NCBI GenBank assembly: GCA_934796775.1 | Contig: CAKVPH010000020.1 | Location: 1-33,289, forward strand | From: an uncultured Clostridia bacterium | Lineage (GTDB): Bacteria; Bacillota; Clostridia; Christensenellales; Borkfalkiaceae | Direction of reading: 5' to 3' | Length of the DNA: 33,289 bases | Shown: one piece after another, positions 26,619 through 33,289 of the stretch | Layout: every line of letters starts with the position of its first letter | Numbering within the stretch: position 1 is the first letter of the stretch | Program-made: the position numbers and the translations under genes | Notes under the pieces: model-generated | What the model was told of the DNA's origin: nothing | Database searches by the model: none | Seen by the model: the letters and a program-made list of their open reading frames with translations, nothing else

Positions 26619-27533
26619 TTAAAGCGATAATAACACGGTAGCAACTATTCCGAAAAACAGCCCGGCAAACTTTACGGGCGTTATTTTTTCTTTAAACGCG
26701 AAATAGGAGAAAAAAGTTACGGTTAAAATAGATCCTACGCCCGCTACGGGGTAAATGAACGACGGTGAAAGCGTGCTTGAAGCAAGCAATATTACAAACA
26801 GGTTAAGCGCGAAGTTCGTTATGCCCGCCGAAATGGGAAAAACCAACGTTTTTTTAAGCGGTTTTTGCGTTTTGTTCTTTCTCAATAAAAAGGATATAAA
26901 AAAGAAAATGCACGAAAATAATGTTGCAAACGCCATGCACAAATTGCCGGATTTATAGTCAAACGCAATTTGCTGTTCGCGCTGAACTATAGAACAGCCC
27001 GAGTTGGTAATCATAGTGAGCAACGCATAAACAAGCCATTTTACCGAAAAACCAGAATTATTTTTGCTTTGGTTTATAGTTTCAACGGTACTGCCGTTTT
27101 CGCACTGTTTTTTATCTTTTTTGCCTTCCGAAACGCAAAATATAAACGAAATTGCGGCAAAAATCAACCCGAAAATACAAAACCAACTTAATTTGTATCC
27201 CCAAAAAATAACGCTGTAAAGCGAGGTTATAATATTTGAGAAATTCAAAAACAACGACGTAATAGCCGCCGAACCCGTTTTTAGCGCACGGATAAGAAAA
27301 AATGCATTTGAACTCAAAAAGAATGCAAAACCCAGCGAATACGGCAGAACGCTTATATTAAATTCGCCCGATATGCATGCAAAAATCGCCCAGCATACAA
27401 AAGCAGCCACAACCTGAAGCAAGTTATAACACGGCGATAAATCTTTGTTTTCGTTTTTTTCGCTATAAAGCTTTCCCGCAATAACGCCGTATGCCGAAAA
27501 TAAAATACATAAAATCAAAAATAAATAAGGCAT
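26619..27533 (-). CDS. EamA/DMT-superfamily transporter, copy 2
   Basis: I start at ATG 27533 (304 aa): AGAGAGGA lies 7 nt upstream, the protein then aligns end to end with copy 1 (both open MPYLFL), and the longer in-frame ATG at 27599 lies within the -35 box. About ten membrane helices and the shared motifs PYSLGFAFF, SLFLNFSNII, IVQREQQIAF and LSPSFIYP show a tandem duplicate of copy 1 with clear divergence, especially in the middle loop. Its promoter and palindrome are duplicated as well. Substrate unknown. Confidence 0.88.
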   Translation of the reverse strand: MPYLFLILCILFSAYGVIAGKLYSEKNENKDLSPCYNLLQVVAAFVCWAIFACISGEFNISVLPYSLGFAFFLSSNAFFLIRALKTGSAAITSLFLNFSNIITSLYSVIFWGYKLSWFCIFGLIFAAISFIFCVSEGKKDKKQCENGSTVETINQSKNNSGFSVKWLVYALLTMITNSGCSIVQREQQIAFDYKSGNLCMAFATLFSCIFFFISFLLRKNKTQKPLKKTLVFPISAGITNFALNLFVILLASSTLSPSFIYPVAGVGSILTVTFFSYFAFKEKITPVKFAGLFFGIVATVLLSL

Positions 27534-27570
27534 AACTTTTATCCTCTCTGCCCGCGCATTTATGCAAACA

Positions 27571-27599
27571 ATATTACCATATACCTTTTTGCAAATCAA
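27571..27599 (-). promoter_or_regulatory. Promoter of EamA copy 2
   Basis: On the minus strand TTGATT (27599-27594), 17-bp spacer, TAATAT (27576-27571) with TG upstream. Same boxes and spacing as copy 1, while the spacers and leaders differ. Confidence 0.7.
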
Positions 27600-27600
27600 T

Positions 27601-27626
27601 TATTTTTTAACACTATTTAAAAAATA
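27601..27626. promoter_or_regulatory. Palindromic operator, EamA copy 2
   Basis: TATTTTTTAA (27601-27610) and TTAAAAAATA (27617-27626) around CACTAT, identical to the copy 1 site and again abutting the -35 box. Flanking T/A-rich DNA is also nearly identical on the distal side. Confidence 0.6.
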
Positions 27627-27685
27627 GCAAAAAATTTTTTTCTACTCCGAATTCAGGCTGTTTAAACTCTTAATTTACACTTTAA

Positions 27686-27715
27686 AAGCTGCCGCTTGTT
27701 TACTTGCGGCAGCTT
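27686..27715 (-). terminator. Terminator hairpin after the acyl-CoA ligase
   Basis: AAGCTGCCGC (27686-27695) and GCGGCAGCTT (27706-27715) form a perfect 10-bp stem. On the minus strand it is followed by a short TTTTA tract. It lies about 100 nt after the ligase stop; the + side T-tract is longer. Confidence 0.7.
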
Positions 27716-27781
27716 GATTTTGTTTTTATAAATTAAAAGCATTCTTTTAAAATTGTCTTTATAAATACCATTAAAAAGCGG

Positions 27782-27799
27782 GGTTATAAGTCGATTATC
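27782..27799 (-). repeat. Short dispersed element, copy 3
   Basis: Read on the minus strand, GATAATCGACTTATAACC followed by CCGCTTTTT. It matches copy 2 (3318-3335) at 17 of 18 bases and lies 18 nt after the ligase stop, in the orientation of that gene. Confidence 0.55.
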
Positions 27800-27816
27800 A
27801 ACACTTTCGGATAAAA

Positions 27817-29538
27817 TTACACTGCGACTTTTCCGCCGTTTTTGGCAACTTCTTCTTTTTCAAGCACGGTGTAAGCAACTTTGCCTACCAAGGTTTTAGG
27901 CAGTTCTTCCCTTACTTCTATTTCGTAAGGCATGGCATATTTTGCTATGTGCTTTTTGCAGTATTCCATTATATCTGCACGCAAAGCTTCGCTGTCGGAA
28001 TAGCCTTCTTTTAATACGACAAATGCCTTTACCTTTTGCATTTTGTACGGATCTTTTACGCCTATAACGCAACTCATTTTTACGGCTTCGTGTCCGTCAA
28101 TGATATTTTCAAGCTGAGAAGGATATACGTTATATCCGCTTGTGATTATCATACGTTTAATTCTCTGTTTAAAGAAAATAAAACCTTCTTCGTCCATCTG
28201 CCCGAGATCGCCCGTATGCAGCCAGGTATATCCGTCCGCATGTTTTTTAAGCGTGTTGGCGTTTTCTTTATCGTTATCGAGATAACCTATCATAACCGAA
28301 GGCCCTCTCAAACAAATTTCGCCGTCCTCGTTAAAGCCGCACGGCTCTGTTGTGCCGGGTTTGCAGATTGTATAATAAGTATCGGGGTAAGGAATACCTA
28401 TAGATCCCTCTTTTTCTTTATCGTAAGGCGTTAAGCAGCTTGCGGTAACACATTCCGTAGTGCCGTAACCTTCGCGTACGCGAACTGTCGCGTTATGAGC
28501 TTTTAAAAATGCGTCAAATTTCTTTTTAAGCTCTACCGAAAGCGAATCGCCGCCCGAAAATACGCCTTTTAAACAAGACAGGTCAACCCCGTCAAGATAT
28601 GGGTTTCTTGTTAAAGCTTCAAACAACGTGGGAACGCCCGCTATAAAATTAGGACGAGTATCCTCAATAAGTTTAGCGTAAGATTTAACGTTGAATCTGG
28701 GAACGAGTATGGACTCTCCGCCCGCAACCATTATAGTATGAATGCACACGCCCAGGCCAAAGCCATGGAATACCGGCATTGCCGCAAGCATTTTTGCGCC
28801 TCTTACGGGATAATGCGCCATTTCGGCAGTCTGGAGCGCGAGCGCGTTGAAATTAAGGTTTGAAAGAGCTATTCCCTTTGTAACGCCGGTCGTTCCGCCC
28901 GAGAATAAAATGACTGCGGCGTCTTTTCCCGTTTTTATCGGATGAACAGCCGATACGTTTTTGCCGTTTTTAATAAAGTTTTCCCATAAAACAATGTTGC
29001 CTTGCGTTTTAGCCTTTTTTTGCTCTTTTGTTTTGATAAACAACCTATAGGCCAACTTTTTTACGGGAGCAAGCTCGTCTTCAGCACCGGTAATTATGAG
29101 TTTTTCAAGATTTACGCTTTTTAAAACGCCTTTGAATTTTTCATAAAAATTATCGAGCGTAATGCAGAATTTACTCTTTGCCGTTTTTAAATAAAATATG
29201 ATTTCACCCTCGGCTGAAAGCGGATGAATCATACTTGCAACCGCGCCGATGTAGTTGAGCGCGTAAAGCGAATAAACCGCCTGCGGAATATTCGGCAAAC
29301 AAACGGTAACTCTGTCGCCCTCGCGTATGCCGAGTGCGTAGTACGCGTTTGCTACCTTTAAAATATTATCTTTTAAATGTTTGTAATCGATTTTTCTGCC
29401 CATGTACGACAGAGCGGTATACGACGGCACTTCGTCCGACGTTTGCAAAACTACGTCCGAAATACTTTTATCGGGGTAATCGAGATTAAACTTTCTGTCG
29501 CCGTAGCTTGAAAGCCAGGGCGCGTTAAAGTTTTCCAT
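27817..29538 (-). CDS. Long-chain fatty-acid--CoA ligase-like enzyme (AMP-binding)
   Basis: I start at ATG 29538 (573 aa); an in-frame ATG at 29589 has no ribosome site, while 29538 has AAGGAG at a long distance (14 nt). The protein shows the ANL-family motifs in order: the P-loop FSGGTTGVTKG (212-222), GYGTTE (357-362), TGD (442-444), the hinge RIKR (459-462) and the C-terminal catalytic Lys K553 in PKTLVGKV. It activates a carboxylic acid as the acyl-adenylate and transfers it to CoA or another thiol. Its length and motifs fit FadD-type acyl-CoA ligases. It is the second gene of a two-gene operon after the E2-like acyltransferase, which suggests that it supplies the acyl donor. Chain-length specificity cannot be read. 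Confidence 0.9.
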   Translation of the reverse strand: MENFNAPWLSSYGDRKFNLDYPDKSISDVVLQTSDEVPSYTALSYMGRKIDYKHLKDNILKVANAYYALGIREGDRVTVCLPNIPQAVYSLYALNYIGAVASMIHPLSAEGEIIFYLKTAKSKFCITLDNFYEKFKGVLKSVNLEKLIITGAEDELAPVKKLAYRLFIKTKEQKKAKTQGNIVLWENFIKNGKNVSAVHPIKTGKDAAVILFSGGTTGVTKGIALSNLNFNALALQTAEMAHYPVRGAKMLAAMPVFHGFGLGVCIHTIMVAGGESILVPRFNVKSYAKLIEDTRPNFIAGVPTLFEALTRNPYLDGVDLSCLKGVFSGGDSLSVELKKKFDAFLKAHNATVRVREGYGTTECVTASCLTPYDKEKEGSIGIPYPDTYYTICKPGTTEPCGFNEDGEICLRGPSVMIGYLDNDKENANTLKKHADGYTWLHTGDLGQMDEEGFIFFKQRIKRMIITSGYNVYPSQLENIIDGHEAVKMSCVIGVKDPYKMQKVKAFVVLKEGYSDSEALRADIMEYCKKHIAKYAMPYEIEVREELPKTLVGKVAYTVLEKEEVAKNGGKVAV

Positions 29539-29627
29539 AATTTGTTGTTTTTCTCCTTCCTTTATGCAATGTACCGCCGAGCGGCACATGCAGATTTTAT
29601 TTAAAAATTAAACGGCATGGTTTTAAA

Positions 29628-30575
29628 TTAAACCGTAAAGTCTATTTCGTCGCAAACGGGTTTATCTAAGAGTTCGGGATTTTCAAGCAAATGTTTGAAA
29701 ATTTTAAAGCTTTTTGCAAAGTAAAAACCGTCCGCAATACGCTCGTCTATGGTAAGACCTACCGGCATCATTTTTTTTACGGAAGAATTACCGTCTGCGT
29801 CTAAAACCACGCGCTTTTTCATTTCGCCTACTATAATAAAGATCGAATTAGTTCCCCAATTTGTCAAGTGGTGATAACTCGCCGTGGATTTTATGCTTCC
29901 CAGATTTGAAACAAACATGGTGCAGTGATAAGGATCTACGTCGGTAAATCCTTTCGACAACCAACCATGATAGTCCAGAAATCTTAAAACCGCTGTTATA
30001 AACTTGATAATAAATCTCGGGAATTTTGTAAGCGTTCCCATAATATCGGTCGCGCCGTCGTTCTGATCCTTTTTACGGATTTCGGTAACGAACTTTTCAA
30101 CTTTACCGTGTATCTGCTCTATAGGCGAAACGTCGCTTTCGGTATCGAGTTTTATTATGGCAAGGGCTTCGTCGCTGCCGTCTTCAAACTTGCGCTTAGC
30201 GGTAAACGCAAACGAAATATTGTTTCGCTCGTAAAGTCTGTGGCCCTGATAAAAATAATTCATCTTCGGGCGAAGATATACCGTTTTGCCGAGCGCCGCC
30301 AAAACCGCATGGAATACCGTGTATTTAAATTCCGGCAAACTTGCGTTTTTTTCCGCTATGTATTTTTCTAATGCGGTAACGTCTATATAGTCGTTCATGC
30401 AGGCTTCGTTATCCGTTCTGTCAGGAAGAAGATACGGCATGAACGCATGCATCGAATCAATCTTTCTTACACGCCAACCGTCGCGCCTGTCGCCTGCTCT
30501 GCGTTTTTGCTTTTTGTCTCCGTTTTTGCCGTTCGGTTTTGTTGCCGCCATGCTATCCGTTTCTTTCTCGCTCAT
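29628..30575 (-). CDS. E2-like acyltransferase, no lipoyl domain, catalytic His replaced
   Basis: The 315-aa protein has a basic, low-complexity N-terminus (to about 35) followed by the 2-oxoacid dehydrogenase acyltransferase/chloramphenicol acetyltransferase fold. Supporting blocks are FTVFHAVLAALGKTV-like helix (about 86-100), FVSNLGSI (221-228), the NWGTNSIFIIVGE strand (239-251) and DERIADG (277-283). In E2 enzymes this last motif is DHRxxDG and its His is the catalytic base; here it is E278. There is no lipoyl or subunit-binding domain. It is therefore not a normal dehydrogenase component. Co-transcription with the acyl-CoA ligase suggests acyl transfer from CoA to an unknown acceptor, or a non-catalytic role. 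AGGAG precedes the start. Confidence 0.82.
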   Translation of the reverse strand: MSEKETDSMAATKPNGKNGDKKQKRRAGDRRDGWRVRKIDSMHAFMPYLLPDRTDNEACMNDYIDVTALEKYIAEKNASLPEFKYTVFHAVLAALGKTVYLRPKMNYFYQGHRLYERNNISFAFTAKRKFEDGSDEALAIIKLDTESDVSPIEQIHGKVEKFVTEIRKKDQNDGATDIMGTLTKFPRFIIKFITAVLRFLDYHGWLSKGFTDVDPYHCTMFVSNLGSIKSTASYHHLTNWGTNSIFIIVGEMKKRVVLDADGNSSVKKMMPVGLTIDERIADGFYFAKSFKIFKHLLENPELLDKPVCDEIDFTV

Positions 30576-30648
30576 ATTTCAACTCCTGTTGATAAACAGT
30601 TGCTTATTATTTAATAAATAAACAGTTTTCATTTAGTATGCCGAATAT

Positions 30649-30678
30649 ATGGTAGCATAAAAAAAATCCGTTTGTCAA
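30649..30678 (-). promoter_or_regulatory. Promoter of the acyltransferase-ligase operon
   Basis: On the minus strand a perfect TTGACA (30678-30673), 18-bp spacer and TACCAT (30654-30649) with TG at 30657-30656. The rest of 30576-30869 is AT-rich and shows no gene or clear terminator for dapL. Confidence 0.7.
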
Positions 30679-30869
30679 TTTATTTTAGTAAAAAAACAAT
30701 TATTGATACCAAAAAAAGCGAAAGTTTTACATTCCTTTCACCTTTTATTGTCGAAATAAGCATATGCCCAACAACAAAATGTGCATATAACTTAATTATA
30801 TTAAAAAATTTTTAATCCGGAAACGTATTGAGTTTAAAATTACAAAACAAGCAAGCGTTTAATTTGCCG

Positions 30870-32003
30870 TTATAACGTTGCCAGCCTTTTAGCGACGTTT
30901 TCGGCTTGCTCTCTTTTGCAAAGGCAAGAAAGTCTTATATATTCATTACCGCCGAACGCCGCGCCCGGGCAGACTAAAATTCCAAAACGATTTAAAAGCT
31001 CTTTTGTAAACTCTTCGCCCGAAGTTTTTGTCTTAACGAAAACATACGGAGCTTCGCCGTGCATAGCCGAAAACCCGCGCCTCAAAAAAGGCTCAAGCAG
31101 AATTTGCGCGTTTTTCTCGTAATAATCTATTCTGTATTTAAGCTCTTTAAAACCTTTTTGAGAATAAACGCCGAGTGCGGCTTTTTGCGCCAGAATGTTT
31201 ACGCCGTTATGCTTTAAAGTAAGCATTTTTTTAAACGGCTCGTGCAAAGGATTTTGCTTTTTTATAACGACGTAGCCGCATCTTAGTCCCGTAAACGATA
31301 AACTTTTGGAATAAGACCTTATTTCTATAACGCTTTTTTCCGCACCCGCAATATTATACGGGCAAAGATAATCTTTTTTAAAGGCGGCGTAAGCTCCGTC
31401 TATTATAACCGCGCCATAATTTTTATTTGCAGCATGAATTACGTTTTTTAAAAAATCTAAATTAAAGCTTTCTCCCGTGGGGTTGCACGGCGAACACAAA
31501 AAGAACAGATCTTTATCGTTGAAAATATTCGCGACCGGGCTGTTTTCAGATATATCGGGTAAATTACAAAACACGTCCGTATTTATGTTACGAGCGGCGC
31601 AAAGCTCGCCGTACAGCGGATACACAGGCGAATGAATAAACGCGCGAGAGAAATCGGCAATTTCTAAAATATCGGAAAGTGCGGGTTTTGCGCCGGTGTT
31701 TATAAAAATTTCCTCGGGATAGACGTATACGCCTTGTCTTTTGTAATCTTCTGATATCGCGCGCCTCAGCGGCATATATCCCTCGTCAGGCGGATATCCG
31801 CTGAAACCTGCGTTGCTCAGATATTTTCTTACTGCTTTTTTAAGTGCGCGTGAAACTGATTTTATGGGTGGCAGACACACGTCGCCAACGCTTAAATCAA
31901 TAAGCTTTATTTTGTTTTCAGATTTATATTTTTCGGCTTCCGCTATGCATTTTGAAAACACATAATCGCCGTTAATCGACTTATAGGCGGGTTTTATCAC
32001 CAT
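30870..32003 (-). CDS. dapL: LL-diaminopimelate aminotransferase
   Basis: This 377-aa class I/II PLP-dependent aminotransferase has the cofactor Lys at K233 in SYSKS, the GLRCGY phosphate-binding block (239-244), CNPTG (173-177), and D202/Y205 which hold the pyridoxal ring. FINTGAKPALSDI (100-112) fits the family N-terminal domain. DapL converts tetrahydrodipicolinate to LL-diaminopimelate in one step for lysine and peptidoglycan synthesis. Assignment to dapL rather than another class I aminotransferase rests on adjacency to dapF, 4 bp upstream, whose substrate is the dapL product. AAGGAG lies 7 nt before the start. Some loops differ from classical DapL, so an alternative substrate is not fully excluded. 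Confidence 0.82.
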   Translation of the reverse strand: MVIKPAYKSINGDYVFSKCIAEAEKYKSENKIKLIDLSVGDVCLPPIKSVSRALKKAVRKYLSNAGFSGYPPDEGYMPLRRAISEDYKRQGVYVYPEEIFINTGAKPALSDILEIADFSRAFIHSPVYPLYGELCAARNINTDVFCNLPDISENSPVANIFNDKDLFFLCSPCNPTGESFNLDFLKNVIHAANKNYGAVIIDGAYAAFKKDYLCPYNIAGAEKSVIEIRSYSKSLSFTGLRCGYVVIKKQNPLHEPFKKMLTLKHNGVNILAQKAALGVYSQKGFKELKYRIDYYEKNAQILLEPFLRRGFSAMHGEAPYVFVKTKTSGEEFTKELLNRFGILVCPGAAFGGNEYIRLSCLCKREQAENVAKRLATL

Positions 32004-32007
32004 TTTT

Positions 32008-32814
32008 TTACTCCTTATAAAGCAAGTTTTCGTACACGGGCGTTGATTGAATATAAACTTTTCCGTTTATCCTTAATACGGTAATTGCGCCGCCTTCAAA
32101 AACGACGTCGGCTTTATTACATTTAAAGCCCGATTTTAAAGCGGCAAAAAAGCACGCCGCCGCCCCGCTCCCGCAGGAAAGAGTTTTTCCGCTTCCGCGC
32201 TCGTAAACGTCTGCATATATCTTGTTTTTTATAATGCGAACAAACTCTACGTTTACGCCGCCTTTAAACGCATGGCTTTTTGATAATTCGTTTACAATTT
32301 CCTGTTTTTCGTTATCGTCGTACTCTCCGAATATTACAAGATGCTTGTTTCCGACAAAAACGTACGAACAAATAAGCTTTATTTTTTTACCGTGCAAATT
32401 CAACAAAAGCGGTTTGCGGTTTTGTAAAACCTGTTTGCCGTTTAACCGCAAAAAGTGCGGATAACCGACTTCGAGCCGCACTTTTTGTTTTTTACCGCTG
32501 CCCGTTTTGTAAACTTTTTTTCTTCCTGAACCGGTTAAAATACAGAACTCCCGAGATAAAACAAGACGACTGTCGCATAGGTATTTTGCCACGCATATGG
32601 CGGCGTTTCCGCAAAAGCGCGCTTTAGATCCGTCCTTATTGTAGATTAAAAAACCGTACGTTTTACCGCGCCTGTAAATAAAAACCACTCCGTCGGACAG
32701 ATTTTTATAGCTCAGTGTTTTTATATCTTCTTTTGAAAGTTTTTTGCCGGAAACGTAAACGTATGAATTACCTGCAGAACTCATTTTAAAGATTTTTTCG
32801 TTTAAATTTATCAC
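32008..32814 (-). CDS. dapF: Diaminopimelate epimerase
   Basis: DapF converts LL- to meso-diaminopimelate. Both catalytic cysteines are visible: FCGN (C68 from the start chosen here) and SCGSGAAA (C214). VGNKHLV, NVEFV and YERGSGKT also match the family. I start at GTG 32814 (268 aa), giving INLNEKIFKM..AGNSY, which aligns with the usual family N-terminus. The longer ATG at 32844 lies in the loop of a terminator hairpin and adds a hydrophobic stretch foreign to the family; ATG at 32784 would cut into the first strand. No start has a good Shine-Dalgarno. The family's GNDF motif is GNSY here. It overlaps a two-gene operon with dapL. Confidence 0.88.
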   Translation of the reverse strand: MINLNEKIFKMSSAGNSYVYVSGKKLSKEDIKTLSYKNLSDGVVFIYRRGKTYGFLIYNKDGSKARFCGNAAICVAKYLCDSRLVLSREFCILTGSGRKKVYKTGSGKKQKVRLEVGYPHFLRLNGKQVLQNRKPLLLNLHGKKIKLICSYVFVGNKHLVIFGEYDDNEKQEIVNELSKSHAFKGGVNVEFVRIIKNKIYADVYERGSGKTLSCGSGAAACFFAALKSGFKCNKADVVFEGGAITVLRINGKVYIQSTPVYENLLYKE

Positions 32815-32820
32815 AACAAT

Positions 32821-32850
32821 AAAAAAACCGCCCGTATTTATCATACGGGC
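32821..32850 (-). terminator. Terminator or attenuator hairpin at the dapF 5' end
   Basis: On the minus strand GCCCGTAT (32850-32843), loop GATAA, ATACGGGC (32837-32830), then GGTTTTTTT. This is a textbook intrinsic terminator only about 10 nt before the proposed dapF start, so it would stop transcripts entering the dap operon unless controlled. Confidence 0.8.
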
Positions 32851-33289
32851 ATTGTTCCTTTTTGGTTACATAACATATTCTCTCAGCGTGATGGCAACGT
32901 AACGGCAGCGTGACGCTGGCAACGTAACGTTGCATCTTGGCTGCTTCTTATAAGCTTTAAGTGAAAATATAAGTTTACTACTCGTTAAAGCTTACTATGA
33001 GTTTAAGGCTTCCCCACTTGGGGAAGCTGTCGGCGGCGAATTTTTGTGAGCCGCTGACTGAAGAGGATTGCAACGTAACGTTGCATCTTGATAACCACTT
33101 ATAAACTTTTCGCGGTTAATATAAATTTACAACTCGTTAAAACTTGTTACGAGTTTAAGGCTTCCCCACTTGGGGAAGCTGTCGGCGGCGAATTTTTGTG
33201 AGCCGCTGACTAAAGAGGATTGCAACGTAACGTTGCATCTTGATAACCACTTATAAACTTTTCGCGGTTAATATAAATTTACAACTCGT
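32851..33289. repeat. Structured tandem repeat, ~151-bp period, running off the window
   Basis: Units begin at 32919, 33070 and 33222 (the last truncated by the window end), spacing 151 and 152 bp. Each starts with the palindrome GCAACGT-A-ACGTTGC, continues through an AT-rich part, and contains a stem ACTCGT/ACGAGT, the perfect hairpin GCTTCCCC-ACTT-GGGGAAGC (33008-33027, 33160-33179) and GTCGGCGGC paired with GCCGCTGAC (33029-33058, 33181-33210). Units 2 and 3 are identical over the 68 bp visible. A degenerate prefix at 32884-32918 repeats GGCAACGTAACG with an extra palindrome CAGCGT-G-ACGCTG. No gene is seen. Confidence 0.9.

Noticed and set aside
27534..27599. Longer N-terminus for EamA copy 2
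   Set aside because: The region contains the promoter -35 and -10 boxes, and copy 1 has no such extension.
29628..30575. Component of a pyruvate or branched-chain dehydrogenase complex
   Set aside because: There is no lipoyl or subunit-binding domain, no E1/E3 genes nearby, and the catalytic His is replaced by Glu.
32842..32844. ATG as start of dapF, giving a longer protein
   Set aside because: It lies in the loop of an intrinsic terminator and the extra residues do not fit the family; GTG 32814 is preferred.
32884..33289. CRISPR array
   Set aside because: The repeats are ~151 bp with conserved rather than unique interiors, and no cas genes are present.

Overview
The window looks like a chromosomal segment of a low-GC, Gram-positive-type gut bacterium of the Clostridia, probably a Christensenellales-like lineage. 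This rests on purine-rich Shine-Dalgarno sites, sigma-A promoters with extended -10 boxes, lipoprotein and Sec signal peptides, sugar ABC transport without its own ATPase, and dapL-type lysine/peptidoglycan synthesis. The lineage is an inference and no rRNA or marker gene is present.

Layout. Positions 1-305 hold a 16-bp tandem repeat and a strong promoter for a two-component pair on the + strand: an OmpR-type regulator (306-986) and a 7TMR-DISM-like histidine kinase (983-2995). Positions 2996-3467 are non-coding, with hairpins and two copies of a short dispersed element. Three minus-strand genes follow (8893 down to 3468): a DUF4838/GH20-like protein, a SASA-type carbohydrate esterase and an unclassified barrel enzyme. 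A divergent ROK-type regulator (9066-10226) faces them across a 172-bp region with a perfect inverted repeat.

The centre (23184 down to 10356) is a seven-gene minus-strand operon: sugar-binding lipoprotein, two permeases, a lipoprotein glycosidase-like barrel, an 794-aa exported surface protein, a GH20 hexosaminidase and a 1169-aa exported surface protein. The two surface proteins share two domains I cannot assign to a known family (one present four times in total) and the same Cys-plus-TM-plus-Arg/Lys tail. Upstream lie a DUF5107-TPR protein and two tandemly duplicated EamA/DMT transporters. The sugar operon and both transporters carry the same perfect palindrome at their promoters, which suggests one regulon.

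A plausible flow (inference): surface proteins bind an acetylated amino-sugar glycan, the lipoprotein enzyme trims it, the ABC system imports oligosaccharides using a housekeeping ATPase encoded elsewhere, and the leaderless GH20, DUF4838, esterase and barrel enzymes finish degradation in the cytoplasm.

The right end has an acyl-CoA ligase with an E2-like acyltransferase lacking the usual catalytic His, then dapF-dapL, and finally a ~151-bp tandem repeat rich in conserved hairpins that runs out of the window.
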